DNA of 64,000 nt from Streptomyces sp. HUAS CB01 (GTDB taxonomy: Bacteria; Actinomycetota; Actinomycetes; Streptomycetales; Streptomycetaceae): the NCBI RefSeq assembly GCF_030406905.1, contig NZ_CP129137.1:1544001-1608000 (forward strand), read 5' to 3'. This document shows, piece by piece, positions 27,479 to 35,058 of this stretch. The notes under the pieces are model-generated. The model had not been told where the DNA came from, did not search any database, and saw nothing but the letters and a program-made list of their open reading frames with translations. How positions within the stretch are numbered: the stretch's first letter is position 1; the number at the start of each line of letters is the position of its first letter. Position numbers and translations under genes: made by a program.

Positions 27479-28159
27479 CGAGCGGGCCTGGGCCTCGTCC
27501 AGGACGGCGTGCAGTACCTCCACCTCCGCGCGGACGGCGTCGGTGTCCACCGGCGCCGGCCCGTGCTCGGCCTCCGCCTTCGCCGCGATCAGCTCGGGCA
27601 GCCGGGCCGGCGCCGCCACCTCCCCCAGCAGCGTGGGCAGATGGGCGACGACCTCGCCCGAGCGCATCAGATGGATGCCGGTGAGCAGCGCCCGGAAGGT
27701 GTAGAGCAGCGGCTTCAGCTCGCCGGTCTTCTCGAACAGCCGCCACTGGGTGCCGGCGAATCCGCGGTAGTGGTGGGCATGGTGGGCGGTCAGCACCCCG
27801 GGCGCGAGCGCGACCAGTTCCCCGTGGGCCGCCGAGGTGTGGGCGAGCAGCGGGGACAGCAGCTGCTCCAGCACATAGCCGTTGCGCCGCAGCATCAGCC
27901 GGACGAACTTTCTGAGGTCGTGTGTGACGAGGTCCATCTCGACCCCGTCCCTGACCCACGTCAGGGACCGGGTCTCCTCCGGCTCGATCAGCCCCACCAG
28001 CTGCTCCACCGGCAGCAGATGCACACCGCGCAGGTCCACGTCCGAGTCACGGGACGGGAATCCGTACAGATGAGCGCCGGAGACCGTGGCGAAGAGCAGG
28101 GGGTGGGGCTGCTCCCTGACGATCGGGCCGAGTTCGGCGGGGTGGAGGGCGAGTGTCAT
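27398..28159 (-). CDS. RlaP-like nucleotidyltransferase, copy 2
   Basis: A protein of 253 residues with the same fold as its neighbour but a changed entry motif: SGAHLYGFPSRDSDVDLRGV has GA in place of GS while keeping the DxD pair. The C-terminal domain includes RRNGYVLEQLLSPLLAHT and HHYRGFAGTQWRLFEKTG, where HYRGFA and the K of the next block are typical of this family. It reads in the same direction as the DraG gene and starts only 4 bases from its 3' end, so it is probably the last gene of the NAD operon. Confidence 0.83.
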   Translation of the reverse strand: MTLALHPAELGPIVREQPHPLLFATVSGAHLYGFPSRDSDVDLRGVHLLPVEQLVGLIEPEETRSLTWVRDGVEMDLVTHDLRKFVRLMLRRNGYVLEQLLSPLLAHTSAAHGELVALAPGVLTAHHAHHYRGFAGTQWRLFEKTGELKPLLYTFRALLTGIHLMRSGEVVAHLPTLLGEVAAPARLPELIAAKAEAEHGPAPVDTDAVRAEVEVLHAVLDEAQARSSLPAEATARDALHDLVVRTRLDLPQR

Positions 28160-28162
28160 GGC

Positions 28163-29203
28163 TCAAGCGTCCCAGAGGGCACCGAGGGTCAGCAGCTCGC
28201 TCCGGTACTCGATGCGCTCCTCCCACTCCTTGGGCCAGGCCCGGGCACCGAGGTGGGCACCCGCGAAGGCGCCGGCGAGACAGGCGATCGAGTCGGAGTC
28301 GCCGCGGGTGCAGGCGGCGCGCCGCAGGGCCAGCAGGGGCTGCTCGGGGAAGAGCAGGAAGCAGTGCAGGGCGGTCGCGAGGGCCTCCTCCGCGATCCAG
28401 CCGTCCCCGGTGGCGAGACACGGATCGGTCTCCGGGTCGGCGTCGCGCAGGGCGGCGGCCAGGCGCTCCAGCACCCCGAGGCATTCGTCCCAGCCGCGTT
28501 CGACGAACGCCTCGGGTGTCGCGTCGTGGGCGTACGTCCAGAGGTCGCCGAGCCAGCTGTGGTGGTAGCGCGAGCGGTTCTCGTACGCGTAGGACCGGAG
28601 CCGGCCGACGAGGCCGAGCGGTTCCGTGCCGCGCGCCAGGAGGTACACCGCGCGTGCCGTGAGGTCGGACGCGGCCAGCGCCGTCGGGTGGCCGTGGGTG
28701 AGCGCGGCCTGGAGCTGGGCGGCCCCGGCACGCTGCCCGTCGCTGAGGCCGGGCACGAGGCCGACGGGCGCGACGCGCATGTTGGCGCCGCAGCCCTTGG
28801 ACGCGATCTGGCTCGCCTCCTGCCAGGGCATGTCGCTGTCGAGCTTGTGGCAGGCGACCATGCAGGTGCGGCCGGGTGCGCGGTTGTTGTCGGGCGAGTG
28901 GTACCAGTCCACGAACTCCTCGCGCACCGGCCGGGTGAGCCGCAGCGGGGCGAGCAGTCCCCGGTCCGTCGCCGTGCGGATGCCGCGGGCGACGGCGAGC
29001 GTCATCTGGGTGTCGTCGGTGACGATCGCGGGCCTCGGCAGGTCCATCTCCCGCCAGGGCCCGAACGTGGCGAGGATCGAGGGCACGTCCTTGAACTCGG
29101 TGGGGAATCCGAGCGCGTCGCCGAGGGCCAGCCCGACGAGGGTGCCGGTGGCGGCCTGCTTGGTTGCGGTCCTCGTCGCCGCCAGGTCGGTCGTGTCCGT
29201 CAT
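28163..29203 (-). CDS. ADP-ribosylglycohydrolase (DraG family)
   Basis: A protein of 346 residues. The metal-binding motifs of DraG-type hydrolases are present: GLALGDALGFPTEF at the start, TDDTQMTLAVARGI near residue 63, and RGDSDSIACLAGAFAGA near residue 305. The family removes ADP-ribose from arginine or from small molecules and nucleic acid ends. It overlaps the nrtR-like stop by ATGA and is followed after 3 bases by an RlaP-like gene. The operon partners point to handling of free or attached ADP-ribose within NAD turnover. Confidence 0.9.
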   Translation of the reverse strand: MTDTTDLAATRTATKQAATGTLVGLALGDALGFPTEFKDVPSILATFGPWREMDLPRPAIVTDDTQMTLAVARGIRTATDRGLLAPLRLTRPVREEFVDWYHSPDNNRAPGRTCMVACHKLDSDMPWQEASQIASKGCGANMRVAPVGLVPGLSDGQRAGAAQLQAALTHGHPTALAASDLTARAVYLLARGTEPLGLVGRLRSYAYENRSRYHHSWLGDLWTYAHDATPEAFVERGWDECLGVLERLAAALRDADPETDPCLATGDGWIAEEALATALHCFLLFPEQPLLALRRAACTRGDSDSIACLAGAFAGAHLGARAWPKEWEERIEYRSELLTLGALWDA

Positions 29204-29928
29204 GTCGAATGCCGTCCTTCCGGTCGCAGAAGCGGTGGGTGCAGGGCGTTCGCCGGCCCCGCGCGGTAGAGCGCGGCCGGTTTCCCCCGGCCGCCGGTCA
29301 GGCGCGCGCCTCCTTCGACGGCTTCCACGAAGCCGGGCGTGGTGAGGACCTTGCGCCGGAAGTTGGGGCGGTCGAGCTCGACGCCCCAGACCGTCTCGTA
29401 CACCTGCCGCAGCTCGCCGAGGGTGAACTCGGCGGGGCAGAAGGCGGTGGCGAGGCCGGTGTACTCGAGCTTGGCGCCGATGCGCTCGTGGGCGTCGGCG
29501 AGGATGCGCTCGTGGTCGAAGGCGAGGCGGCCCTGGCTGCCGTGGGGCACCCATCGGGCGTGTGCGGCGTCGCCTCCGCCGCGCGGTTCGGGCAGATCGG
29601 GCACGAGGGCGGTGTACGCGACCGAGACGACCCGCATCCGGGGGTCGCGGTCGGGGTCGCTGTAGGTGCGCAGCTGCTCCAGGTGGAGGCCGGCGACGGT
29701 GTCCGCCGACAGGCCGGTCTCCTCGGCGAGTTCGCGGCGGGCGGCCTGCCCGGCGGACTCGCGCGGGAGGATGAAGCCGCCGGGCAGCGCCCAGGCGCCC
29801 TTGTACGGTTCCGCGCCGCGCTCGATCAGCAGGACGTGCAGGTCACCGTCGCGGACCGTGAAGACGGCGAGGTCGACGGTGACGGCGAAGGGCGGGAAGG
29901 CCCTCGGGTCGTATCCCTCGACGGTCAT
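29200..29928 (-). CDS. nrtR: NrtR-type Nudix transcriptional regulator
   Basis: A protein of 242 residues. The Nudix domain (about 10-140) has an intact box, GFILPRE-x7-RELAEETGL. The C-terminal winged helix (about 155-225) has FTLGELRQVYETVWG and NFRRKVLTTPGFVE, diagnostic of NrtR regulators. NrtR proteins bind ADP-ribose through the Nudix domain and repress NAD biosynthesis or salvage genes. Because the Nudix box is complete, residual ADP-ribose hydrolase activity is possible. It overlaps both neighbours by ATGA. The likely target is the palindrome in front of pnuC. Confidence 0.85.
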   Translation of the reverse strand: MTVEGYDPRAFPPFAVTVDLAVFTVRDGDLHVLLIERGAEPYKGAWALPGGFILPRESAGQAARRELAEETGLSADTVAGLHLEQLRTYSDPDRDPRMRVVSVAYTALVPDLPEPRGGGDAAHARWVPHGSQGRLAFDHERILADAHERIGAKLEYTGLATAFCPAEFTLGELRQVYETVWGVELDRPNFRRKVLTTPGFVEAVEGGARLTGGRGKPAALYRAGPANALHPPLLRPEGRHST

Positions 29929-31031
29929 CGGAACTCCGGCACGGGGGCGTCCCCGCCGCGGGTGGGCAGGGGGTCGGCGAAGTGCCGGCCCTCGGCGAGC
30001 AGTTCGTCTACGGCGGCGACGGCCGTGGCGAGCCGCTGCTCGTGCGGGCCGGTGACGGTGACGAACCGCCGTCCGGTACGGGTGAGTTCCTCGGCGAACC
30101 GGGCGGTCATCCAGGGACGCAGATGCTCGCCGTCGCGCAGCCCGTCGTCCTCGAAGGGCACGCCCTCGTGGTCGGTGAGCAGCCAGAGGTCGCCCAGGCC
30201 GGCCGCGGCGATCCGGGCGACCTCCTCGTGCTGCCCGCCCAGGTAGCGCTCGTGCCAGACGGTGGTGGCGAAGGCGTCCGTGTCGCAGATCAGGACCGGG
30301 GAGCCGATCCGTGCGGCGGCGTTCTCCAGTTCGGTCTGGCGCCGGGCGATCAGCGGGAAGTCGTCGCTGTCGAAGCGGACGTCCGGCCAGGAGGCGCCCG
30401 GCCGTTCGGCGCGCAGCGCGGCGAGCTTCCGCTCGCTGAACTCCCTGCCGTACTCGGGCACGGCGGCGGTGCGCGACCAGACCCCGCCGCGTGCCCGGTA
30501 GTGCGCGGCGAGCGCCTCGGCGAGGGTGGTGGTGCCGGTGGACTCCGCGCCGAGGACGACCACCCGCCGGGCGAGGGCGGCCCGTACGGGCGGCTCCAGG
30601 AAGTCCCAGCAGGCGACGGGGTCCTTGCGCACGGCCGTGCCGGAGACCGGGAAGACCGTACGCCCCGGGTCGACGCAGATCGAGTCGGCGCGGAACCTGC
30701 GGGCCAGTTCCTCCCCGTACGCCTCGGAGGTGAACACGGCGTCCACCCGGCCGGGGACGGCCGCACGGAACACCGCCATGTGCGCGTCCCAGACGGCCGG
30801 GTCGGTGATGTCGACGGGGATGTCGTCGACGGCGCCGACCACCCGGACGTCCGGGTGAACCTCGCTCATCCACGCCATCCGCACGTCGAGCGGGATCGAC
30901 TCCACGGACGCGGCGCACACGAGGACGGTCAGCCGGTCGCAGCGGTCGCGCGCGGTCCGTACGAGGTGGTGGTGGCCCGCGTGCGGCGGATAGAACTTGC
31001 CGAGGACGAGCCCGTGCCGGTAGCGCTTCAC
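29925..31031 (-). CDS. nadR: NadR-like NMN adenylyltransferase / ribosylnicotinamide kinase
   Basis: A two-domain protein of 368 residues. The N-terminal NMN adenylyltransferase domain has GKFYPPHAGHHHLV with the HxGH pair, and SGTAVRKDPVACWDFL as the SxxxxR-like motif. The C-terminal kinase domain (from about 155) has the P-loop position GAESTGTTTLAEAL, in which the usual Walker-A lysine is threonine, and VLICDTDAFATTVW. With PnuC it would turn imported nicotinamide riboside into NMN and NAD. There is no HTH, unlike E. coli NadR. GTG 31031; overlaps pnuC and nrtR by four bases each. Confidence 0.88.
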   Translation of the reverse strand: MKRYRHGLVLGKFYPPHAGHHHLVRTARDRCDRLTVLVCAASVESIPLDVRMAWMSEVHPDVRVVGAVDDIPVDITDPAVWDAHMAVFRAAVPGRVDAVFTSEAYGEELARRFRADSICVDPGRTVFPVSGTAVRKDPVACWDFLEPPVRAALARRVVVLGAESTGTTTLAEALAAHYRARGGVWSRTAAVPEYGREFSERKLAALRAERPGASWPDVRFDSDDFPLIARRQTELENAAARIGSPVLICDTDAFATTVWHERYLGGQHEEVARIAAAGLGDLWLLTDHEGVPFEDDGLRDGEHLRPWMTARFAEELTRTGRRFVTVTGPHEQRLATAVAAVDELLAEGRHFADPLPTRGGDAPVPEFR

Positions 31032-31714
31032 GTCGTCGCCTCCGCGGTCGTGTCCCGCCGCCCTGCGTCCTCGGGCACCGGGAGCGCGCGCCGCGCCGCC
31101 AGGTCGCGCGACCAGTGCCGCAGCCCGAGGACGCAGAGCGTCATGAAGCCGATGTACAGCAGCGCGGTGAGGTAGAGCTCCTTGTACGCGTACAACGGCA
31201 CGTAGACCACGTCCGCCGCGATCCACAGCCACCACGACTCCAGCCGCTTGCGGCACTGCCCGTACGTCGCCATCAGGGACAGCGCGGTGGTCAGCGCGTC
31301 CCAGAACGGGACGTCCGAGTCGGTGGCGCGCTCGAGGAGCAGGGTCAGCCCGAGTGTCCCCACCACCCCCGCCGCGAGCAGCCACGTCCACTCGGTGCGC
31401 GTGGTGCGGCGCACCGGGAGGGCGTCGGAGCCTGGTCCACCCCCGTGGGTCCAGGTCCACCAGCCGTACACGGCGAGGGTGATGAAGACGACCTGCAGCC
31501 CCGCGTCGGCGTACAGGCCGGCCTGGGTGAAGAGCAGGACGAAGAGGACGTTGTTCGCGATGCCGACGGGCCAGTTGGCGATGTGCTGCCGGGCCACCAG
31601 CCAGACGCACAGGGCCCCGCTGCCGAAGCCGAGCACCTCGGTCCAGCTGACGGGCGTGCCGAGCAGTGTGAACAGCGGCTGCTGCAACGGTGCGAGTACG
31701 TCCGCGAGGCTCAC
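31028..31714 (-). CDS. pnuC: PnuC-type nicotinamide riboside transporter
   Basis: A membrane protein of 228 residues with about seven transmembrane helices. The conserved ARQHIANWPVGIANNVLF, YGWWTWTHGG and YVPLYAYKELYLTALLY segments define PnuC; the aromatic residues line the substrate path. It imports nicotinamide riboside by facilitated diffusion, trapped by phosphorylation, which the adjacent NadR-like kinase would provide. GTG 31714 is preceded by a GGGGGG(C)GG purine run. It is the promoter-proximal gene of the operon pnuC-nadR-nrtR-draG-(RlaP). Confidence 0.9.
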   Translation of the reverse strand: MSLADVLAPLQQPLFTLLGTPVSWTEVLGFGSGALCVWLVARQHIANWPVGIANNVLFVLLFTQAGLYADAGLQVVFITLAVYGWWTWTHGGGPGSDALPVRRTTRTEWTWLLAAGVVGTLGLTLLLERATDSDVPFWDALTTALSLMATYGQCRKRLESWWLWIAADVVYVPLYAYKELYLTALLYIGFMTLCVLGLRHWSRDLAARRALPVPEDAGRRDTTAEATT

Positions 31715-31731
31715 GACCCGCCCCCCTTCTT

Positions 31732-31750
31732 TAGAGTCACTATGACTATA
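31732..31750. promoter_or_regulatory. Candidate NrtR operator
   Basis: TAGAGTCA, a CTA spacer and TGACTATA form a 19-bp inverted repeat with 7 of 8 arm positions complementary. It overlaps the -10 element and the likely transcription start of pnuC, and its partner regulator is encoded in the same operon. Confidence 0.7.
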
Positions 31751-31774
31751 AAGGCGCCAGGGGTGGTCCGACAA
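31745..31774 (-). promoter_or_regulatory. Promoter of the pnuC-nadR-nrtR-draG operon
   Basis: On the minus strand TTGTCG (31769-31774) is followed after 18 bases by TATAGT (31745-31750), a good sigma-70-type match. The start codon of pnuC is 30 bases downstream of the -10. Confidence 0.7.
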
Positions 31775-31857
31775 GCACAACAACGGAAGGCTGGACGGCG
31801 GAGTCCGGCGCGGCACCCGCCGCACCGGCGGAACACGGAGGAAGGGAACGGGGCGGA

Positions 31858-32868
31858 ATGAACGAGCCGTTGCTGCACAGGCGCTTCCCCGAGGCGGCCG
31901 GGGCACTGCCCCGTGTGCCGCTCGGCGACGGGCCGACGCCCGTGCGCGAACTGAGCGGTCTCACCGGCCGGGTCCCCCTGTGGTGCAAGGACGAGAGCGG
32001 CTACGGCTCCGGGGGCTGGGGCGGCAACAAGGTCCGCAAGCTGGAGTGGATCCTCCCCGACGTGCGCCGCCGCGGCGCCCGCACGATCCTCACGGTGGGC
32101 GGCACGGGCACCAACTGGGGCCTCGCGACGGCCCTCTACGCGAGGGAACAGGGGCTGCGGACGGCCATCGCCCTGGTCGACCAGCCCGCCGACGACCATG
32201 TCCGGCGGCAGCTGGAGCGTCTGCGCCGCTCCGGCGCCACCCTCCACTTCACCCGGACGAAGGCCCGGACGGTCGCCGCCGCGCCCTGGCTCTTCCTGCG
32301 CCATTCGTCGCTCGGGCACCTGCCGTACTTCCTGCCCGCAGGCGGCTCGGCCCCGGTCGGCACCCTCGGCTGCGTGGAGGTGGCCCTCGAACTCGCGGAC
32401 CAGGTCGCCGCGGGCGCCCTCCCCGAACCGTCCCACGTGGTCACCGCCGTCGGCTCGGGAGGAACGGCGGCGGGACTCGCCCTCGGTCTCCGGCTCGCCG
32501 GCCTGGAGCGCACCCGGGTCGTCGGCGTCGTCGTCAACGACACGCTCAGGCTCGACGCGCACACCGTCGCCGGGCTGGCCGGGCGCACGCAACGGCTGCT
32601 GCGCGCCCGGGGCGCGGACCTCCCCCGCGCTCCGGTCGCCCCGGACGACCTGACGCTGGTACGGGACTGGCTGGGCCCCGGCTACGGGCACCCCACCCCG
32701 CGGGCGCTGGAAGCCCGGCGCCTGGCCGCCGACCGGGCGGGGCTGGACCTCGAACCCGTCTACACCGCCAAGGCGTTGGGCGCCCTGCTCGACCTGGCCG
32801 CCGACGGACGCCTCGGCGACGGGCCCGTGCTCTTCCTCCAGACCCACGGGCCCCGGGACAGCGACTGA
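31858..32868 (+). CDS. PLP-dependent enzyme of the D-cysteine desulfhydrase / ACC deaminase family
   Basis: A fold-type II PLP enzyme of 336 residues. GGNKVRKLEWIL (about 56-67) has the lysine expected to bind PLP, and AVGSGGTAAGLALGL forms the phosphate cup. In this family the substrate loop is usually S-N-H; here it is GGTGTNWGLATA, so S-N-H is replaced by T-N-W. D-cysteine desulfhydrases and ACC deaminases are the nearest named relatives, but the changed loop means the substrate is uncertain. It is divergent from pnuC across 143 bases that include the NrtR-like palindrome, so it could share its regulation. Confidence 0.82.
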   Translation: MNEPLLHRRFPEAAGALPRVPLGDGPTPVRELSGLTGRVPLWCKDESGYGSGGWGGNKVRKLEWILPDVRRRGARTILTVGGTGTNWGLATALYAREQGLRTAIALVDQPADDHVRRQLERLRRSGATLHFTRTKARTVAAAPWLFLRHSSLGHLPYFLPAGGSAPVGTLGCVEVALELADQVAAGALPEPSHVVTAVGSGGTAAGLALGLRLAGLERTRVVGVVVNDTLRLDAHTVAGLAGRTQRLLRARGADLPRAPVAPDDLTLVRDWLGPGYGHPTPRALEARRLAADRAGLDLEPVYTAKALGALLDLAADGRLGDGPVLFLQTHGPRDSD

Positions 32869-33250
32869 CGCGCGGCCCGGGCACGCGGCGGCCACCGCTC
32901 AGGAACGCCGGAGGGCCGTCACCGGGGCACGGCACCGGGCTCAGGCACGGCGGCGCGGCGGCCCCCACAGCGAGGGGCCGCTGCGACGGGACTGCGTGCG
33001 GCGGCCGAGCAGCGGACCTCACGGGCGGTCGCCCCGCCGCTCACCGCACGGTGGGGCGGAGGACCGACGCCCCGGGACGGGGACGCCGTGCACTGCCGGG
33101 ACGGGCCGTCGCCGACGGCCCTGCGTCACCGCCGGGGACGGTCGACGCAGGGACCGGGCGCCGCCCACCGCCCTGCCGCTCACCGCCCGCGGGCAGACCA
33201 CGGCGGGACGGGACGGAAGGGCGACAGCGGACGCCGGACAAGAGCAGGCG
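32869..33250. other. Non-coding interval beyond rluB
   Basis: 380 bases with no gene-like frame. Two weak inverted repeats are seen: GGGCCGT...ACGGCCC (33103-33121) and CCCTGCGTC...GACGCAGGG (33119-33152). The second may terminate rluB, which reads towards it. Confidence 0.4.
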
Positions 33251-34333
33251 TCAGAGCCCGACTTCCTTCATCAGCATGCCGACCTCGGTGTTGCTCAGGC
33301 GGCGCAGCCAGCCGGACTTCTGGTCGCCCAGCGTGATCGGACCGAACGCGGTCCGCACGAGCTTGTCGACCGGGAAACCCGCCTCGGCCAGCATGCGGCG
33401 GACGATGTGCTTGCGGCCCTCGTGGAGCGTGACCTCGACGAGGTAGTTCTTGCCGGTCTGCTCCACGACCCGGAAGTGGTCGGCGCGGGCGTAGCCGTCC
33501 TCCAGCTGGATGCCCTCCCTGAGGCGCTTGCCGACCTCGCGCGGGAGGGGGCCCTGGACCGCGGCGAGGTAGGTCTTCTGAACGCCGTACTTGGGGTGCG
33601 TCAACCGGTGCGCCAGCTCGCCGTGGTTGGTGAGCAGGATGATGCCCTCGGTCTCGGTGTCGAGCCGGCCGACGTGGAACAGACGGGTCTCGCGGTTGGT
33701 GACGTAGTCCCCGAGGCACTGGCGGCCGTCCGGGTCCTCCATCGTCGAGACGACCCCGGCGGGCTTGTTGAGGGCGAAGAACTGGTACGACTGCGTGGCC
33801 ACCGTCAGGCCGTCGACCTTGATCTCGTCCTTGGCCGGCTCGACCCGCAGACCCTGCTCGGTCACGATCTCGCCGTTGACCTCGACACGGGCCTGGTCGA
33901 TCAGCTCCTCGCAGGCCCGCCGCGAGCCGTAGCCGGCGCGGGCGAGCACCTTCTGCAGCCGCTCGCCCTCCTGCTCGGCACCGGGGAAGGTCTTGGGCGT
34001 GCTCGTCCGGGGCTTGCCTGCGTAGCGCTCGCGGTTGCGCTCCTCGGCCCGCGCCTCGTACTCGCGGGAGCGGGCGGGGCTGGTACGGCCGCCACCGCGC
34101 TGCGGGGACTGCTTGGGGCCGCCCTTCGCGCCGCCCCGGGCGGCCGCGCCGCGGCCCTTCCTCGGGCCCTCGGACGCCGATCCCCCGACGTCGTAGCGGC
34201 GCTCCTCGGGACGGGGCTTGCCCGCGCGCTTCTGCTTGTCGTCGCGCTGTCCCCCGGTCCTCGACCGGCCGGCGCCCCCACCGGCACCCCGGTTGTCGCC
34301 GCGTCCGCTGCTGTTCCTGCCGCTGCTTCGCAT
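33251..34333 (-). CDS. rluB: 23S rRNA pseudouridine synthase RluB type
   Basis: A protein of 360 residues. The first 120 are a basic, disordered Arg/Gly/Ser/Pro-rich extension (RGG-like). An S4 RNA-binding domain follows (LQKVLARAGYGSRRACEELI), then the RsuA/RluB catalytic domain with the aspartate in HVGRLDTETEGIILLTNHG and the GRKHIVRRMLAEAGFPV motif. It should make a pseudouridine in domain V of 23S rRNA. The start overlaps the scpB stop (TGATG). The scpA-scpB-rluB order is conserved in many Gram-positive bacteria. Confidence 0.92.
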   Translation of the reverse strand: MRSSGRNSSGRGDNRGAGGGAGRSRTGGQRDDKQKRAGKPRPEERRYDVGGSASEGPRKGRGAAARGGAKGGPKQSPQRGGGRTSPARSREYEARAEERNRERYAGKPRTSTPKTFPGAEQEGERLQKVLARAGYGSRRACEELIDQARVEVNGEIVTEQGLRVEPAKDEIKVDGLTVATQSYQFFALNKPAGVVSTMEDPDGRQCLGDYVTNRETRLFHVGRLDTETEGIILLTNHGELAHRLTHPKYGVQKTYLAAVQGPLPREVGKRLREGIQLEDGYARADHFRVVEQTGKNYLVEVTLHEGRKHIVRRMLAEAGFPVDKLVRTAFGPITLGDQKSGWLRRLSNTEVGMLMKEVGL

Positions 34334-35058
34334 CAAAGTTCCGTCGTCGTCGTGTCGTCTGCGTCTGGGTCCGGAGCGTCCGGATCGAACGACGGGACGC
34401 CTTCCTGGGTCTCGGCCTCGATCGCCTCCGCCTCGGGGAGGAACGGCGCGAGCTCCGGGAGCTCGTCCAGACCGCGCAGGCCCATCCGCTCCAGGAAGTA
34501 GTTCGTCGTCCTGTACAGGATCGCACCTGTTTCGGGTTCCGTGCCCGCCTCCTCGACCAGACCGCGCTGGAGCAGCGTGCGCATGACGCCGTCGCAGTTC
34601 ACTCCGCGGACCGCCGAGACCCGGGAGCGGCTGACCGGCTGCCGGTACGCGACCACGGCCAGCGTCTCCAGGGCGGCCTGGGTGAGCCGGGCCTGCTGCC
34701 CGTCGAGGACGAAGCGCTCGACGGCGGCGGCGTGCTCGGGACGGGTGTAGAAGCGCCAGCCGCCGGCGACGAGCCGCAGCTCGAAGCCGCGGCCCTGGAT
34801 CGTGTACTCGTCGGCGAGCTCGCGCAGGGCGTCGGCGACGGCGCGGCGGGGCTGCTCGAGGACCTTGGCGAGGTGCTCCTCGGTGGCCGGTTCGTCGACG
34901 ACCATGAGGACGGCCTCGAGGGCGGGCCTGAGCGCGGAGCGGGTCCCGGCCGGGTCCCCGGCCCCGGCCGTGCCGGCATTTCCGTCCGCGCCGCCGCCCT
35001 CGGGCCCGGAGGCGGTAAGGGTCCCGGGCACGGCCGGCCGCTCGAGGTCGTCGCTCAC
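34333..35058 (-). CDS. scpB: Segregation and condensation protein B
   Basis: A protein of 241 residues with two winged helices, in about residues 40-200: LRPALEAVLMVVDEPATEEH for the first and LAVVAYRQPVSRSRVSAVRG plus NCDGVMRTLLQRGLV for the second. An acidic C-terminal tail follows. ScpB dimers join ScpA to the SMC ATPase heads for chromosome compaction and segregation. The GTG start overlaps the scpA stop (GTGA). Confidence 0.94.
   Translation of the reverse strand: MSDDLERPAVPGTLTASGPEGGGADGNAGTAGAGDPAGTRSALRPALEAVLMVVDEPATEEHLAKVLEQPRRAVADALRELADEYTIQGRGFELRLVAGGWRFYTRPEHAAAVERFVLDGQQARLTQAALETLAVVAYRQPVSRSRVSAVRGVNCDGVMRTLLQRGLVEEAGTEPETGAILYRTTNYFLERMGLRGLDELPELAPFLPEAEAIEAETQEGVPSFDPDAPDPDADDTTTTEL

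Noticed and set aside
29200..29928. Plain Nudix ADP-ribose pyrophosphatase
   Set aside because: The C-terminal winged helix with NFRRKVLTTPGF is specific to NrtR-type regulators, so regulator is preferred, although catalytic activity may remain.
23200..32868. A mobile island between aroH and rluB
   Set aside because: The interval looks variable, but no integrase, transposase, flanking repeat, attachment site or change in base composition is visible, so it is not called mobile.
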